Positions 1 to 11,177 of a stretch of DNA of 62,000 nucleotides are shown here, piece by piece. The notes beneath the pieces are model-generated. The model saw only the letters and a list, made by a program, of their open reading frames with translations, did no database searches and was not told where the DNA came from. How positions within the stretch are numbered: position 1 is the stretch's first letter; every line of letters starts with the position of its first letter. The stretch spans positions 17,522,273 to 17,584,272 of the forward strand of contig NC_092572.1 in the NCBI RefSeq assembly GCF_037975245.1, in the 5' to 3' direction. A program made the translations under genes and the position numbers. This DNA comes from Apostichopus japonicus. Its lineage: Eukaryota > Echinodermata > Holothuroidea > Aspidochirotida > Stichopodidae.

Positions 1-415
1 CAGCTAACAATTTGTGTCCGTACTCCTGCTATTTTATAAATATAGTAGAAATACAAGTACAAGAATGAATACACGTACACACGCCTTCAGCCCGATCTAT
101 TAGTAAGCGTACTCGTATCCTGTCGTAGTTGCATGTACATTCAACCGCACCTAACAATTTGTGTCCGTACTCCTGCTATTTTATAAATATAGTATAGATA
201 CAGGTACAAGAATGAATACACGTACACACGCCTTCAGCCCGATCTACTAGTAAGCGCACTCGTATCCTGCCGTAGTTGCATGTACATTCAACCGCACCTA
301 ACAATTTGTGTCCGTACTCCTGCTATTTTATAAATATAGTTTAGATACAAGTGTAAGCCTAAGTAATAGTACACGTGCCTGGAGCATTGTTCTCCGATTC
401 GAGTACTCGTATTAA
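1..415. repeat. 147-bp tandem repeat, about 2.8 copies, entering from the left edge
   Basis: The motif CTAACAATTTGTGTCCGTAC recurs at 4, 151 and 298, exactly 147 bp apart. The first two copies are nearly identical. The third matches closely for about 60 bp, then diverges, keeping only pieces such as GAGTACTCGTAT near 400. The array begins before the window, so its full length is unknown. No coding potential is seen. Confidence 0.93.
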
Positions 416-1460
416 CAACAAGGAGATTGGTACCTGAAGCTTCGACTCAAACCTACATCGTAGTCAACTTGGAAATTTTAATTAAATTGTTTGTAGAGAA
501 CAAAATCTGCATGGGTCAATATGGAGATAAACACAGTAGTAAACAAACGTTGGCATATAGCTGTTTAGTCAGCGATCATTGCGACTAGTTGGTTTTGTGA
601 GCCTTTTATCCTTACCATCCATGCGACTGGATGTCACGTGAGAACGCATCGGAAGTTTCAGCCCACGCCCCTTCAACTGTCCTCGTTTTTTCAGCCCACG
701 CCCCTTCAACTGTCATCGTTTTCAACGTCTTTAGCACTGAGCAAAGGGCAACTTGATACATTTATTTTCTATGGCTAATTCTGAAGTTGTTTACGACTAA
801 TTCGTGAGCCAAGTTACAATAATTCGAACGACAGAGAAAGATTATATAACATTTTGTGTTACTACGCGTAGACATCAATCATGTGATTAAAAAGTCATTA
901 CATATTGACCCTAAATATGCTAGAAATTAACAAACAATGTGTATGCTCATATTCAAAGTTCAAGAAATATTTTATAGCCATTTCGGACATTTTGAATTTT
1001 AGAAGACAATTTTTTGTCATATTTTGATTGACAAATTGTCCTCTTTGTCTTAGGAATTATGCAAAAATCAGCACTTCCGTATTCGAGACATTTGGAAAAT
1101 GCTTAGCAATTATTAACACGTTGAATGTTGATTACAATGCTAATGACCTATAAATATTGAAACCTGAGAGCTGTTGTAATCATGAGTGTAAAGTGAGCAC
1201 CAGGAAAGTGAGATAACAATCTCAATCGGTAAAGAATATTGTAAATGAAAGATATTACATTCATCTCCACATTGTGGGCTTACTTTACGTATTTTGCTCT
1301 CTCAAAATCATACACGTTACCATGGTTATACTTATTAGTGGCAACGCACAGTGTTTGTGGCGGGCATTTCTTTGTCATTTCTGTCGAGAACAAAATTAAG
1401 CGGCTTTAAAGGAGACTGCCACGTTTCATAAATGATTTGATACTATTCGAGGAAGATCGA
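416..1460. other. AT-rich stretch without a recognisable gene
   Basis: Apart from the short duplication at 658-722, nothing here is interpretable. There are no long open frames, no repeat periodicity and no recognised protein similarity in the six frames. Confidence 0.6.
658..722. repeat. 33-bp tandem duplication
   Basis: The string TCAGCCCACGCCCCTTCAAC starts at 658 and again at 691. The two copies differ by one base near the end (CCTCG versus CATCG). Confidence 0.95.
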
Positions 1461-1536
1461 GGTGTGGTGCAGTGGTTACAGCGGTTTACAGTGATCCATC
1501 CAAACACTTAGTAGGTTCTCTCCGTTCCGCAACCCC
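1461..1536 (+). other. Weak tRNA-like (SINE-head) sequence
   Basis: TGGTGCAGTGG at 1465-1475 matches the Pol III A-box consensus (TRGYNNARNNGG) well and is followed by a tRNA-like GTTACAGCG. About 59 bp downstream, GTTCCGCAACC at 1524-1534 resembles a damaged B-box. No acceptor stem or anticodon arm is visible. It could be a decayed tRNA-derived SINE head or a chance match. Confidence 0.3.
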
Positions 1537-1539
1537 ACT

Positions 1540-4061
1540 ATGAGCCGTACTCGGTACCTCTTGAACGAATGCATGCATGCCTCATGTGCAGTGGTATTAA
1601 GTAAAGTATTCGTACATTTTACAAAGCTCGTGTACACAAACGGCTGTCTTGCAGTGATGCCTTCAATGCGTATTATTCAGTTTGTATATAACAGGTCTTG
1701 TTTTTACATCATGCAATATAGGTTTCACGTGATTTATCCTTTTCACATGATAGTCAAGTGTAATACTGTAGTTATCGAAAACCTGCTATACAGATATTCG
1801 CTTCTTAACTAGATCATAAAAGATCATTTATTAGGCGCCGAGAAATATCCGTCAAGTTTTTCTTTTTATTAGAATTAGTTATAAGCCATACTGCTTGCAA
1901 AACATTTCAGCTATTATTGTCAAATAAATCTAACTTTTATCGTGAGATCGGGATACGCTTGATAGGCTACTCCCCCCTATACATTGCCAGGTCTTACAGA
2001 AAGACAAAATATGATATATTTGGCGTTATAATCGGTTGAACTGCCAATGACAACCAATGGTAGGGAAAAATCACGAAATGTAGAAATGGACACGTGATCG
2101 GTAATAATAACGATAATTAAAACCCATTTTCACATCTCTGGTGTCCATATAAAACAGTCTCTAAACTATTAGTTCTGAGTGTCTCTGGTGAGCGGTTCGA
2201 GAGGGATTCTAAAGGGGCAAAGAAAAATCGATCAAAGTCTGCTGACCGTGAGAGATCTAGAAAGCAAGGTACTATTTCGTTATGTCTCGGTTGCTCATAT
2301 AGGAGTAGAGATGGGACAATTAGTGGGGGGGGGGGGGGGTGGCCATTGCATACAATAACCGGTGCGCAAAATATAAAGTTATGTGCTTGGAAAAAAGAAG
2401 ATTTATTCTTCCGATATAGAATCAATTAAGACAATTAAATCTCCAGATCTTTATTTCGAAATTCTACTCAAAGATTCTTCAATCAAATCCGACCGGACCA
2501 TATTTGCTAAGTAAATAATACAATCGATGATGTCATATTTAGACTTGCGTAAGAATTCAGTCTTTAGTAAACCGTTGTGATATTTTTAATAAGCTTTTAT
2601 TCTTAATTGGTTCGGGAATGTTTTCATCAGCAGTACCCTTTCACACCTAGCCCATGATATTTGGACATGATTGATAAATATTCCGGGGGACATTTTCTTC
2701 ACAAAAAGACCAACTTTAACGAGAATCGGATCAGGAACGGTGTGATATTTACAAAGGAAACAACAAACATTCTGCTGAATGTAGTGGACACAAAAGCTTC
2801 TGTTTTCAATTGTTAAAAGTCGGGGGAAGGGGGGGGGGGGACCAGGATTTAAAAGGTGATGGGGAAGGGTGGGGTTAATTTCCATGTAGTAATTGCTACA
2901 AGGTTTTATTAGAATGAAACATCGGTACAGATCAAATGTCAACTTATAAGGCTTTGAAATCTTTTAGATTTCAGCAAGCTGATTGAAATTAATATGTCGT
3001 AATTCGTTGTTTATTTCATGATTTGGTTTAGGTTGGTGTTGGTGGGTGTTTCTCTTTATTCCCCTTCTAATTGTTTAATTTATATCCGATACTATGTCCA
3101 ACAGCATTTGACCGATCACGTGATCCTGGTGATTTGCATTTAAGTGATCATCGAAATACCTTTGGAAGACTTCTCTCAAGAGCGACGGAATCTAAAGAAA
3201 CCATCTCAAGTGGTAAATGATACAAACGGTTGCGTATGTGAAGAGGCAACATAATAGAATAAAAAATGATCAAATTCAGATACTTAAAAAGGGGGTCGCG
3301 AGGTGACAAAGTTGAAACCGGTTAATTTTTAAGCTCAGAGTTATTATGTCCTAAAGAGTGGTCACCGCTGTAAGTTATATGATACCACGCTTAAGTCAAG
3401 GCAAACTCAAATTAAATGCATGACAGTGTCATGGATGTTGTGTCCTGAACAGGATTTCAAAGGTGTTTGCGAGGAGGGGAATTCAAATTCTGCTCGAATG
3501 AATTTGATAGGGGGTATGAACCTTAATGGATGGGCTGTATAGCTGTCATGAATGGAGTGGGTGGCTATGAGGTCGTTGAATCCTGCTCCGGGGGGGGGGG
3601 GCTGGGTCTCGCTTTTCAGAAGATCTTTCGAAAGAACAGCACTCCTAAGCAGCTAAGAAAAATATTTTCTCTTTTTTCTTTGCTTGTTTAAAAGTCATGT
3701 AAGTGAGCTATCATTAGGTAAATCTGTGATGTCATATATACACTAGGGACTAAAACCTTGAACTTACTTTCTGCTTTTAGGTTCATATTTTCAAGGGTTG
3801 AATCATTTTATCTTCTCTTTTCTGGGCCATATTTCAAGGTCGAATGTTAACAGTTTTGACCATAAAACAAATGCGATCAGGTGTTCATGTAACTCAGCTT
3901 CAGTATGTTAGATTCAGCATTGGTAAACCCATCTCCATTATAGAAAATTAACATGGCAAAAAAAGAAGAAAAGAGAAATAAACATTGTAAAATATAAAGT
4001 AACAAAATTGGTTGGATAAAGTCATATTTAGACTTGATCAAGTCTTCGTCATAAAGAGCGA
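1540..4061. other. No gene recognised; G-homopolymer runs
   Basis: Open frames here are at most 118 codons, overlap one another on opposite strands and resemble no family I recognise. The notable content is three G homopolymers: 15 G at 2325-2339, 12 G at 2829-2840 and 12 G at 3590-3601. Exons of an unrecognised gene cannot be excluded from sequence alone. Confidence 0.55.
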
Positions 4062-4666
4062 ATGAACACTCTTTGTTACGAGAGAAAGGAAGCAACACTC
4101 TCTGTTATGAGTTATTAGGGAGGAATGAAGCAACACTAGTTTTTAGTCGCTCTTTGTTATGAGTTATAAGGGGGGGGGGGGGGGAGTGAAGCAACACTCT
4201 TTGTAATAAGTTATGGGGGGGAGTGAAGCAACACTCTTTGTTATGAGTTATGGGGGGAGGGAAGCAACACTCTTTGTTATGAGTAATGAGGGGGAGTGAA
4301 GTGTTGCTCTTTGTTATGAGTTATAAGGGGGGGGGGGTGGGGTGAAGCAACACTCTTTGTTATCAGTTATGAGGGAGGAGTGTAGCAACTCTCTTTGTTA
4401 TGAGGTATGAGGGAGGAGTGAACAACACTCTTTGTGATGAGTTATGAGGGAGGAGTGAAACAACACTCTTTGTGATGAGTTATGAGGGAGGAGTGAAGCA
4501 ACACTCTTTGTGATGAGTTATGAGGGAGGAGTGAAACAACACTCTTTGTGATGAGTTATGAGGGAGGAGTGAAGCAACACTCTTTGTGATGAGTTATGAG
4601 GGAGGAGTGAAGCAACACTCTTTGTGATGAGTTATGAGGGAGGAGTGAAGCAACACTAGTTGTTAT
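4062..4666. repeat. 38-bp minisatellite, about 15 degenerate copies
   Basis: The unit contains AGCAACACTCTTTGTGATGA followed by GTTATGAGGGAGGAGTGA. Consecutive ACTCTTTG motifs at 4503 and 4541 give the 38-bp period. Units on the right (from about 4420) are nearly identical. Those on the left vary in length because of expanded G runs (15 G at 4170-4184, 11 G at 4327-4337). One unit carries a micro-inversion at 4300-4308. Confidence 0.95.
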
Positions 4667-4675
4667 GCAAAACCA

Positions 4676-4828
4676 CTACCACTTTCATGACAATACTATA
4701 TAATGGTAACAGTGCTCTTTATCCCTTCCATGTAATATCACTACCCCTTTAATGACAATACTCAATAACAGTGCTGACTATCCCTCCCATGTAATACCAG
4801 AATGCTACTAACTATCCCTTTCATACCT
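4676..4828. repeat. Degenerate ~65-bp tandem repeat, about 2.4 copies
   Basis: CTACC...TTTCATGACAATACT begins at 4676 and a diverged copy (CTACCCCTTTAATGACAAT) begins at 4741. Both are followed by AACAGTGCT, ATCCCT(T/C)CCATGTAATA. A partial third unit ends in ACTATCCCTTTCATACC. Confidence 0.7.
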
Positions 4829-4900
4829 TGCCATATATCAGGATAGACCATATCCGAGCCGGCGATCCAAAATACGTCACGCTCTCGAGGTACAGAGCAA

Positions 4901-4912
4901 CCAACCGCGCCA
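4901..4912 (-). promoter_or_regulatory. Pol III A-box-like element in the 155-bp dimer
   Basis: The minus strand reads TGGCGCGGTTGG, matching TRGCNNARNNGG at all fixed positions except G for A at position 7. The satellite's A-box has the same substitution. The degenerate B-box of this unit (GGCTCGGATAT) lies 52 nt downstream on the minus strand. Confidence 0.55.
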
Positions 4913-5004
4913 CGACAGCAGTTGATATAAATCTATGTTCGTTTCTAATACTTAAAGTTCCAGAGACCGTACCAGATCGCGGCAAAAGCAAACTGCCCCC
5001 ACCT

Positions 5005-5015
5005 GGCCTCGAGCC
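5005..5015 (-). promoter_or_regulatory. Pol III B-box-like element in the 155-bp dimer
   Basis: The minus strand reads GGCTCGAGGCC, one mismatch from the GGTTCGANNCC consensus. It belongs to the other, 5'-truncated unit of the dimer, so its own A-box is missing. Confidence 0.55.
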
Positions 5016-5047
5016 CGCGATCCAAAATACGTCACGCTCTCGAGGTA

Positions 5048-5603
5048 ATATATTTAGATCTGAATTCTGAAGTAGGACCACAAATATATTGCATCATATT
5101 GTACCCCCCCCCCCCTCCCCCAGCTACAAAACACGAAAACCACTGAAGTTTAAAATTTCTTATGAATGGGCCTCACTGTATCACTTACCTTTTAATACGT
5201 AATGGTTATAAGATCCGAAATGGTATAAAATATTGAATCAAGTTTTGCAGAAGAGAATAATGAGGGAAAATTGAAACTAAATGCAAACACGTAGTTGAGT
5301 TTCAGATCAAGTGTCGTTGCTTATAGTAACTATATTATATATTTCATCGTATTTTAAAATTTAATAGTTCTTGACGTCATAAAAGGGGGACGCTTAAAAG
5401 GTATTTATCATTAATAATTAATCTGTATATTTCTTAATGGAAGAGAACACATCAATATCTATATTAATTTATAATATCTTCAAATTACGTATACTGATAC
5501 AGTCACATCGATCATACGGCCAGGAGCGGCGATTTGTTTCAAATATTTGGGGGGGGGGGGCATTTGCTTGGGTGCAGGATTGTAGCAACTTTCATCCCCG
5601 AAA
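5048..5603. other. No gene recognised
   Basis: AT-rich sequence with a 12-C run at 5104-5115 and a 12-G run at 5549-5560. The only open frame is 61 codons, runs through the G tract and is not credible as a gene. Confidence 0.6.
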
Positions 5604-5667
5604 TTGTTCGCGCCCTTCGTGATATTTTGTGTGTGTTGTTCGCGCCCTTCGTGATATTTTGTGTGTG
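5604..5667. repeat. 32-bp tandem duplication
   Basis: TTGTTCGCGCCCTTCGTGAT starts at 5604 and again at 5636, followed in both copies by ATTTTGTGTGTG. It leads directly into a TA/GATA microsatellite. Confidence 0.95.
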
Positions 5668-6655
<988 letters not shown>

Positions 6656-6708
6656 GTTGGTTGGCGTCTATCTTGGCGCAGAGTGCTCTATGTCCGGTGG
6701 ACAGAGCG

Positions 6709-6709
<1 letters not shown>

Positions 6710-6783
<74 letters not shown>
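6710..6783. repeat. (AT)n dinucleotide tract, about 37 units
   Basis: Perfect alternating AT from 6710 to about 6783, ending in ATAATATAATATAAAAG. Confidence 0.97.
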
Positions 6784-6788
<5 letters not shown>

Positions 6789-6841
6789 ATATAAAAGATA
6801 AACAAGCGAATATTTTTAACAACGACATACTGCTATATTTC

Positions 6842-6858
6842 GGAGTGGTCACCACTCC
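6842..6858. repeat. 17-bp near-perfect palindrome
   Basis: GGAGTGGTCACCACTCC has 8-bp perfectly complementary arms around a single central C. It sits 60 bp after the AT tract. It could be a remnant of a mobile-element end, but no family can be assigned. Confidence 0.8.
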
Positions 6859-6949
6859 ATCGTCAGGCAATTGTACAAGATCAATTAAATACAAGGGCTA
6901 ATATACATCCGAAGACGACAATAGTGATAAGCATGAGTGATTCTTTTTT

Positions 6950-7029
6950 TTTAAACTAGGAATGATTAGAACAACCAGCAAATTTTTTTAGTGAATTTTT
7001 AAACTAGGAATGAATAGAACAACCAGCAA
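6950..7029. repeat. Direct duplication of 32 bp spaced by 48 bp
   Basis: TTTAAACTAGGAATGATTAG (6950) recurs at 6998 with one change (T to A), followed in both by AACAACCAGCAA. Confidence 0.93.
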
Positions 7030-7268
7030 TAAAAAGTAAATAGGGATTAGAATAGCTCCAACCCGTAGCTCGCTACATTTCTATTTAAGTCAGCATTTTC
7101 TTTTATTAGGAGACTATCTTTAATCTTCCTCCTGAACCACTGGGGTTCAAAAGTGTTTCTGAAAATTCGGGCAATATGCTGAGAATTTTTGGGGCACCTA
7201 CTGAAAGAATAATAATTTTGCAATGTGTTTTTCAATGTTTAAACTTATATTATTATTATCATTATTAT

Positions 7269-7447
7269 TGTAACGACTTCCCAAATAATTCTAACCAATA
7301 GGAATGGGTAATAACACGGAATAAGATTGTATGTTATTGGCATGTGATGTAATAACCGATGTATGCCTTTATGATATGCACATTAACATGTTGGACGCAC
7401 GGAGCGCGCAAAAATATTGGATTATATTTTTCGGGCAAGTCGTTACA
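7269..7447. mobile_element. 179-bp MITE-like element with ~33-bp terminal inverted repeats
   Basis: The left end is TGTAACGACTTCCCAAATAA. The reverse complement of the right end is TGTAACGACTTGCCCGAAAA. The first 11 bases match exactly. With one gap, similarity continues through about 33 bp (roughly 26 of 32 aligned positions). The inside is AT-rich and non-coding. No target-site duplication is evident: the left flank is ATT repeats and the right flank is a 14-C run (7449-7462). The TG...CA ends also fit a small solo LTR, but the long inverted repeats favour a MITE. Confidence 0.65.
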
Positions 7448-7580
7448 GCCCCCCCCCCCCCCAAATCAAATTAGGCTCCTACGCCTGTGGCGCCGCAGCC
7501 GCCAAATATGATTTGGATATATAATCTCACTCATTATTTTCTATTTAAAGCCACACACAAAAAAAATTGCCACCAAATAT

Positions 7581-7634
7581 TGGGGGATATTAAATACTAT
7601 ATCCCCCACCTAAATATTGTGGGGGACATGTCCC
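7581..7634. repeat. Cluster of two palindromes
   Basis: TGGGGGATAT (7581-7590) pairs with ATATCCCCCA (7599-7608) across an 8-nt loop. GGGACATGTCCC (7623-7634) is a perfect 12-bp palindrome, and AAATATTG recurs between them. This may be the end of an unrecognised foldback element. Confidence 0.75.
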
Positions 7635-8396
7635 ACCCCCCCGTCCCCCCATGATCGCCGCCCATGATCATACCAGTATACCAGGGACGGAGAGAGGGGG
7701 TGGGCGCGGGCCCGTTTTCTTTGTACGAAAGTTGTGGTGGCATAAAAAGGAGGGGAGAGGGGGGTTCTTAAACATTTCGTTATTTGTTGTTCTTAATGTT
7801 TGAACACATATAATGTACCATTAGTGGTACAACAGAATTACAACCTACCTGTAATGAGATGAAAAAACTGCATTGCTAATAAGTATCTCCATCAACCGCA
7901 CTAACATTCAACACCATTTCAAGAAATGCACAGAAAATTTCTTCCGAGATGCATTTTCATTCAAAGTTCTTCTTATTTGGCAAAAGAACGTTGATTTGCA
8001 AGATATAATATTATATGTGAAATCCAATTAAACTAACTATATATATATGGTATCTTCAAAAATTAAAAATGTTAAACATTAAAAAAATATTGAAGGGATA
8101 AAAATTGAAGAAAAGTAATTTGTAGGTTTTTGAGTAATTAGAAATTTAAAAAAAGGCACAGGTTTTTATTTATTCTCAGATGTTTAAGGAGTCATCTTGC
8201 TTCAGGAATTAACATTACTTAAATTTGAACGTATGTGGTTGTCAACTTGACTGACAGGACTCTTCGGCAATATTTTAATAGTCAGCAAAATATCTACTAA
8301 AACTGATACCTTGAAGCTAAGAGTATTGAAGAAAATGTAATTTTGCCTATAAATGGAATAATAGGTAGAAGAAAGAAAGACATCTTAGATATGTGT
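7635..8396. other. No gene recognised
   Basis: A C/G-rich patch (about 7635-7770) is followed by AT-rich sequence with short A and T runs. No open frame or repeat periodicity is seen. Confidence 0.6.
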
Positions 8397-8577
8397 AAAG
8401 AATGCTTTCCTTACAACGTTCTGTACGCTGACAATAATGTAATGTATGTATGTATGTATGTATGTAGGAATGTATGATATGTATGTAGGAATGTAGGAAT
8501 GTATGTAGGAATGTATAAAGAATGCTTTCATTACGTTCTGTACGCTGACAATTTCAAAGGGGAATAATGTAATGTAT
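8397..8577. repeat. 120-bp duplication flanking short TATG repeats
   Basis: AAAGAATGCTTTCCTTAC...GTTCTGTACGCTGACAAT at 8397 recurs at 8517 with small differences (two bases absent, and 12 bases inserted before AATAATGTAATG). Each copy is followed by (TATG)n. The first tract is short and interrupted by GTAGGAATG units. Confidence 0.9.
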
Positions 8578-9104
8578 GTATGTATGTATGTATGTATGTA
8601 TGTATGTATGTATGTATGTATGTATGTATGTATGTATGTATGTATGTATGTATGTATGTATGTATGTATGTATGTATGTATGTATGTATGTATGTATGTA
8701 TGTATGTATGTATGTATGTATGTATGTATGTATGTATGTATGTATGTATGTATGTATGTATGTATGTATGTATGTATGTATGTATGTATGTATGCATGTA
8801 TGTATGCATGTATGCATGTATGTATGCGTGTATGCATGTATGCGTGTATGCATGTATGTGTGTATGTATGTATGTATGTATGTATGTATGTATGTATGTA
8901 TGTATGTATGTATGTATGTATGTATGTATGTATGTATGTATGTATGTATGTATGTATGTATGTATGTATGTATGTATGTATGTATGTATGTATGTATGTA
9001 TGTATGTATGTATGTATGTATGTATGTATGTATGTATGTATGTATGTATGTATGTATGTATGTATGCATGCATGCATGCATGCATGCATGTATGTATGTA
9101 TGTA

Positions 9105-9139
<35 letters not shown>

Positions 9140-9274
9140 ATGTATGTATGTATGTATGTATGTATGTATGTATGTATGTATGTATGTATGTATGTATGTA
9201 TGTGTGTATGTATGTATGTATGTATGTATGTATGTATGTATGTATGTATGTATGTATGTATGTATGTATGTATG

Positions 9275-9308
<34 letters not shown>

Positions 9309-9320
9309 TGCGTGTATGTA

Positions 9321-9351
<31 letters not shown>

Positions 9352-9371
9352 ATGTATGTATGTATGTATAC
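8571..9371. repeat. (TATG)n microsatellite with CATG, CGTG and TG variant blocks
   Basis: About 800 bp of TATG units. Variant blocks occur at about 8791-8862 (CATG and CGTG units), 9067-9090 (pure CATG, a 24-bp palindrome), 9104-9122 (TG) and 9318-9334 (TG). Open frames of about 300 codons in several frames on both strands (for example 8576-9568 plus and 8385-9428 minus) are translations of this tract and are not genes. Confidence 0.98.
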
Positions 9372-9384
9372 GTTTGGTTTCCAT

Positions 9385-9426
9385 CCGTCCGTCCGTCCGT
9401 CCGTCCGTCCGTCCGTCCGTCCGTCC
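9385..9426. repeat. (CCGT)n microsatellite, about 10 units
   Basis: Perfect CCGT repeats follow the TATG tract after a 13-bp linker, then decay into CT-rich sequence. Confidence 0.97.
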
Positions 9427-10479
9427 ATCTATCGCTCTCTCTTTCTCTTTTCTCATTCCAAATGGTCTACGGACACCTATGAACAACACTGTCCTAATCA
9501 CTCTACTAGCCGTTATAAATAATGGAAATAACTGCAATTCCCATAAAAAAAAAATCGTCGAAGATTGACCATTTCTTTTCTGGATTCTAGTTTTATTTAT
9601 GGATAAATATTAGCTAATTATGCACATTAATGATGTTACGGGAGAAAATGCCTAATTTTCTGTGATGTTATTCCGTTTTATTCACAACCTTCGTTTCAAC
9701 GCCTGGTTATTACTCCACTATCACGCCAACTTCGCGACAAAAGCCTTAGACACCACAAGTTGGAAACATGTCATCCGTCGTAACCTTTCATTAAAGCAAG
9801 TATTTTAATAAACAAACGTTCATATTCCAGTATTCATTTCCACTTTTAATCAGTAGTTTGTTTTATTGCTACGAGCGAAAAAAGAGCATACGTTGACATT
9901 AACTAAAAAATCAATGGGCCACAGCGGAGAAAGGTCATCAAAAGTTCCAAACAGTAATCACGGAAAGAATAACCCATCTTGGAACACTTACTAGCCCATC
10001 AACAAACAACGAGGAAAGAACTGATAGCGGTATAAGTGTAATAAATATAAGCAAAACAATATGGGATGACATACTAAAGTCTTAACCAACAGCTGTCTAC
10101 ATAGTTGGCCATAGCTATTCAGATTGCGTGGTATTGATCGGATAGCCTTCGATTGTAACACTGGAATGCCACTACCATCTATGAAGGCATGGTAGTAGCG
10201 ATTAATTCCAACAACCGAAGCCGAGGGCTTAATTACCCACCTTACTGGAAAATGATCGCTTATGACAGATTATATAACTTGACGCTTTGTCACAGATATG
10301 CCGTAAACTTTAACAATTTTCAATCAAGGAAATATAACTTTCAGTAACTCGTGTAGGTCTGGTGTTAATTGTCAGGCAAATAGCCAGGGAATATCACATC
10401 AGAAAACCTAAGCACATTATGATCATTCTCATCTTTCAAAATATTGATGTTAAAGTACTCGAGAAGGAATGAGGCCTTC
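9427..10479. other. No gene recognised
   Basis: AT-rich, unstructured sequence with stops in all frames. I see no repeat, RNA gene or recognisable protein fragment. Confidence 0.6.
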
Positions 10480-11177
10480 TTAAAGCCCGCCGCACACTGA
10501 CTGGTCACTGATCACGTTTCGACCGGTCATTAACTGGAAAATCGTGGATAGTCGGGCAGTGTACAGTGTACACACTGTACGACTGATCTCTACCAGTCAT
10601 TTACTGGAAAATCGTGGATAGTCGGGCAGTGTACAGTGTACACACTTTACGACCGATCTCGACCGGTCATTTACCTGGAAAATCGTGGATAGTCGGGCAG
10701 TGTGAAGTGTACACACTTTACGACCGATCTCGACCGGTCATTTACCTGGAAAATCGTGGAAAGTCGGGCAGTGTACAGTGTATACACTGTGCGACTGATC
10801 TCTACCTGACAAAGTTCGTCCATCGTTACGTGGAAAGTGTTTAATCATGAAGACTAGTACTGCTATGACTTACCCCGTAGACTGACAGACTGACCAGACA
10901 CACAACGGCTGCTTACTGTTAACAATGGGAGTATTGTGTTTAGGCCACATGCAAATTTATAAACCCGTTCTTGGTTAAATGTGTTAAAACTGTACAGTGT
11001 CAGTCGTGAACTCACGTATACACTGGACGACTGCCAGTAGGGACAATGGTACATATTTAGTGTTATCGACTGAGGCAGACGCGACTGGCACACTTCCCGA
11101 CCATCCACGATTTTGCACGTAACGACAGTGGAGTTTCGTCGGGTCGTTATTATTCGTGTAGTATGCAGCAGGCTTAA
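10480..11177. mobile_element. 698-bp foldback (MITE-like) element with TTAA at both ends
   Basis: TTAA at 10480-10483 is followed by AGCCCGCCGCACACT. TTAA at 11174-11177 is preceded by the complement, which reads GCCTGCTGCATACT from the right end. Deeper inside, AAAATCGTGGATAGTCGGG (first at about 10538) recurs in inverted orientation at 11096-11114 (GTCGGG versus CCCGACC on plus). The two arms have similar spacing from their ends, 53 and 59 bp. The left arm is expanded by a 70-bp minisatellite. No transposase is encoded. TTAA target sites are typical of piggyBac-type elements, so a non-autonomous relative is possible but unproven. Confidence 0.65.
10519..10812. repeat. 70/71-bp tandem repeat inside the foldback element, about 4.2 copies
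   Basis: ATCGTGGATAGTCGGGCAGT begins at 10541, 10611, 10682 and (one change) 10753. Each unit also contains near-palindromic GTGTACAGTGTACACAC and a GACCGGTC or diverged form. A 76-codon open frame crosses it without recognisable similarity. Confidence 0.95.

Larger units (their letters stand above)
4845..5047 (-). mobile_element. tRNA-derived SINE-like tandem dimer (155-bp period), relative of the large satellite
   Basis: The sequence GCGATCCAAAATACGTCACG occurs at 4862 and 5017, giving a period of 155 bp. Read on the minus strand, it holds an A-box-like TGGCGCGGTTGG (4901-4912) and B-box-like GGCTCGAGGCC (5005-5015). Between the units lies a body with CTAATACTTA (plus strand, 4945-4954) and AGATCGCGGCAAAAG (4974-4988). 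The same blocks occur in the same order in the 165-bp satellite monomer: CTAATACTTACAGCTCC and AGATCGGCAAAAG. I infer an older, diverged tandem fragment of the same tRNA-derived family. Only one A-box and one intact B-box remain, so it is probably inactive. A short open frame on each strand across it has no recognisable product. Confidence 0.75.

Noticed and set aside
1540-1812. 90-codon plus-strand open frame
   Set aside because: No motif, no conserved context, and a length expected by chance in AT-rich DNA.
2117-2942. Minus-strand frames of 102 and 118 codons
   Set aside because: Both pass through G homopolymers (proline runs) and show no recognisable similarity.
4821-5081. Overlapping 80- and 86-codon frames on opposite strands
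   Set aside because: They lie on the tRNA-derived 155-bp dimer and have no recognisable product.
8385-9568. Several ~180-350-codon open frames on both strands
   Set aside because: They are translations of the TATG and CCGT microsatellites; a stop-free tetranucleotide repeat opens several frames at once.
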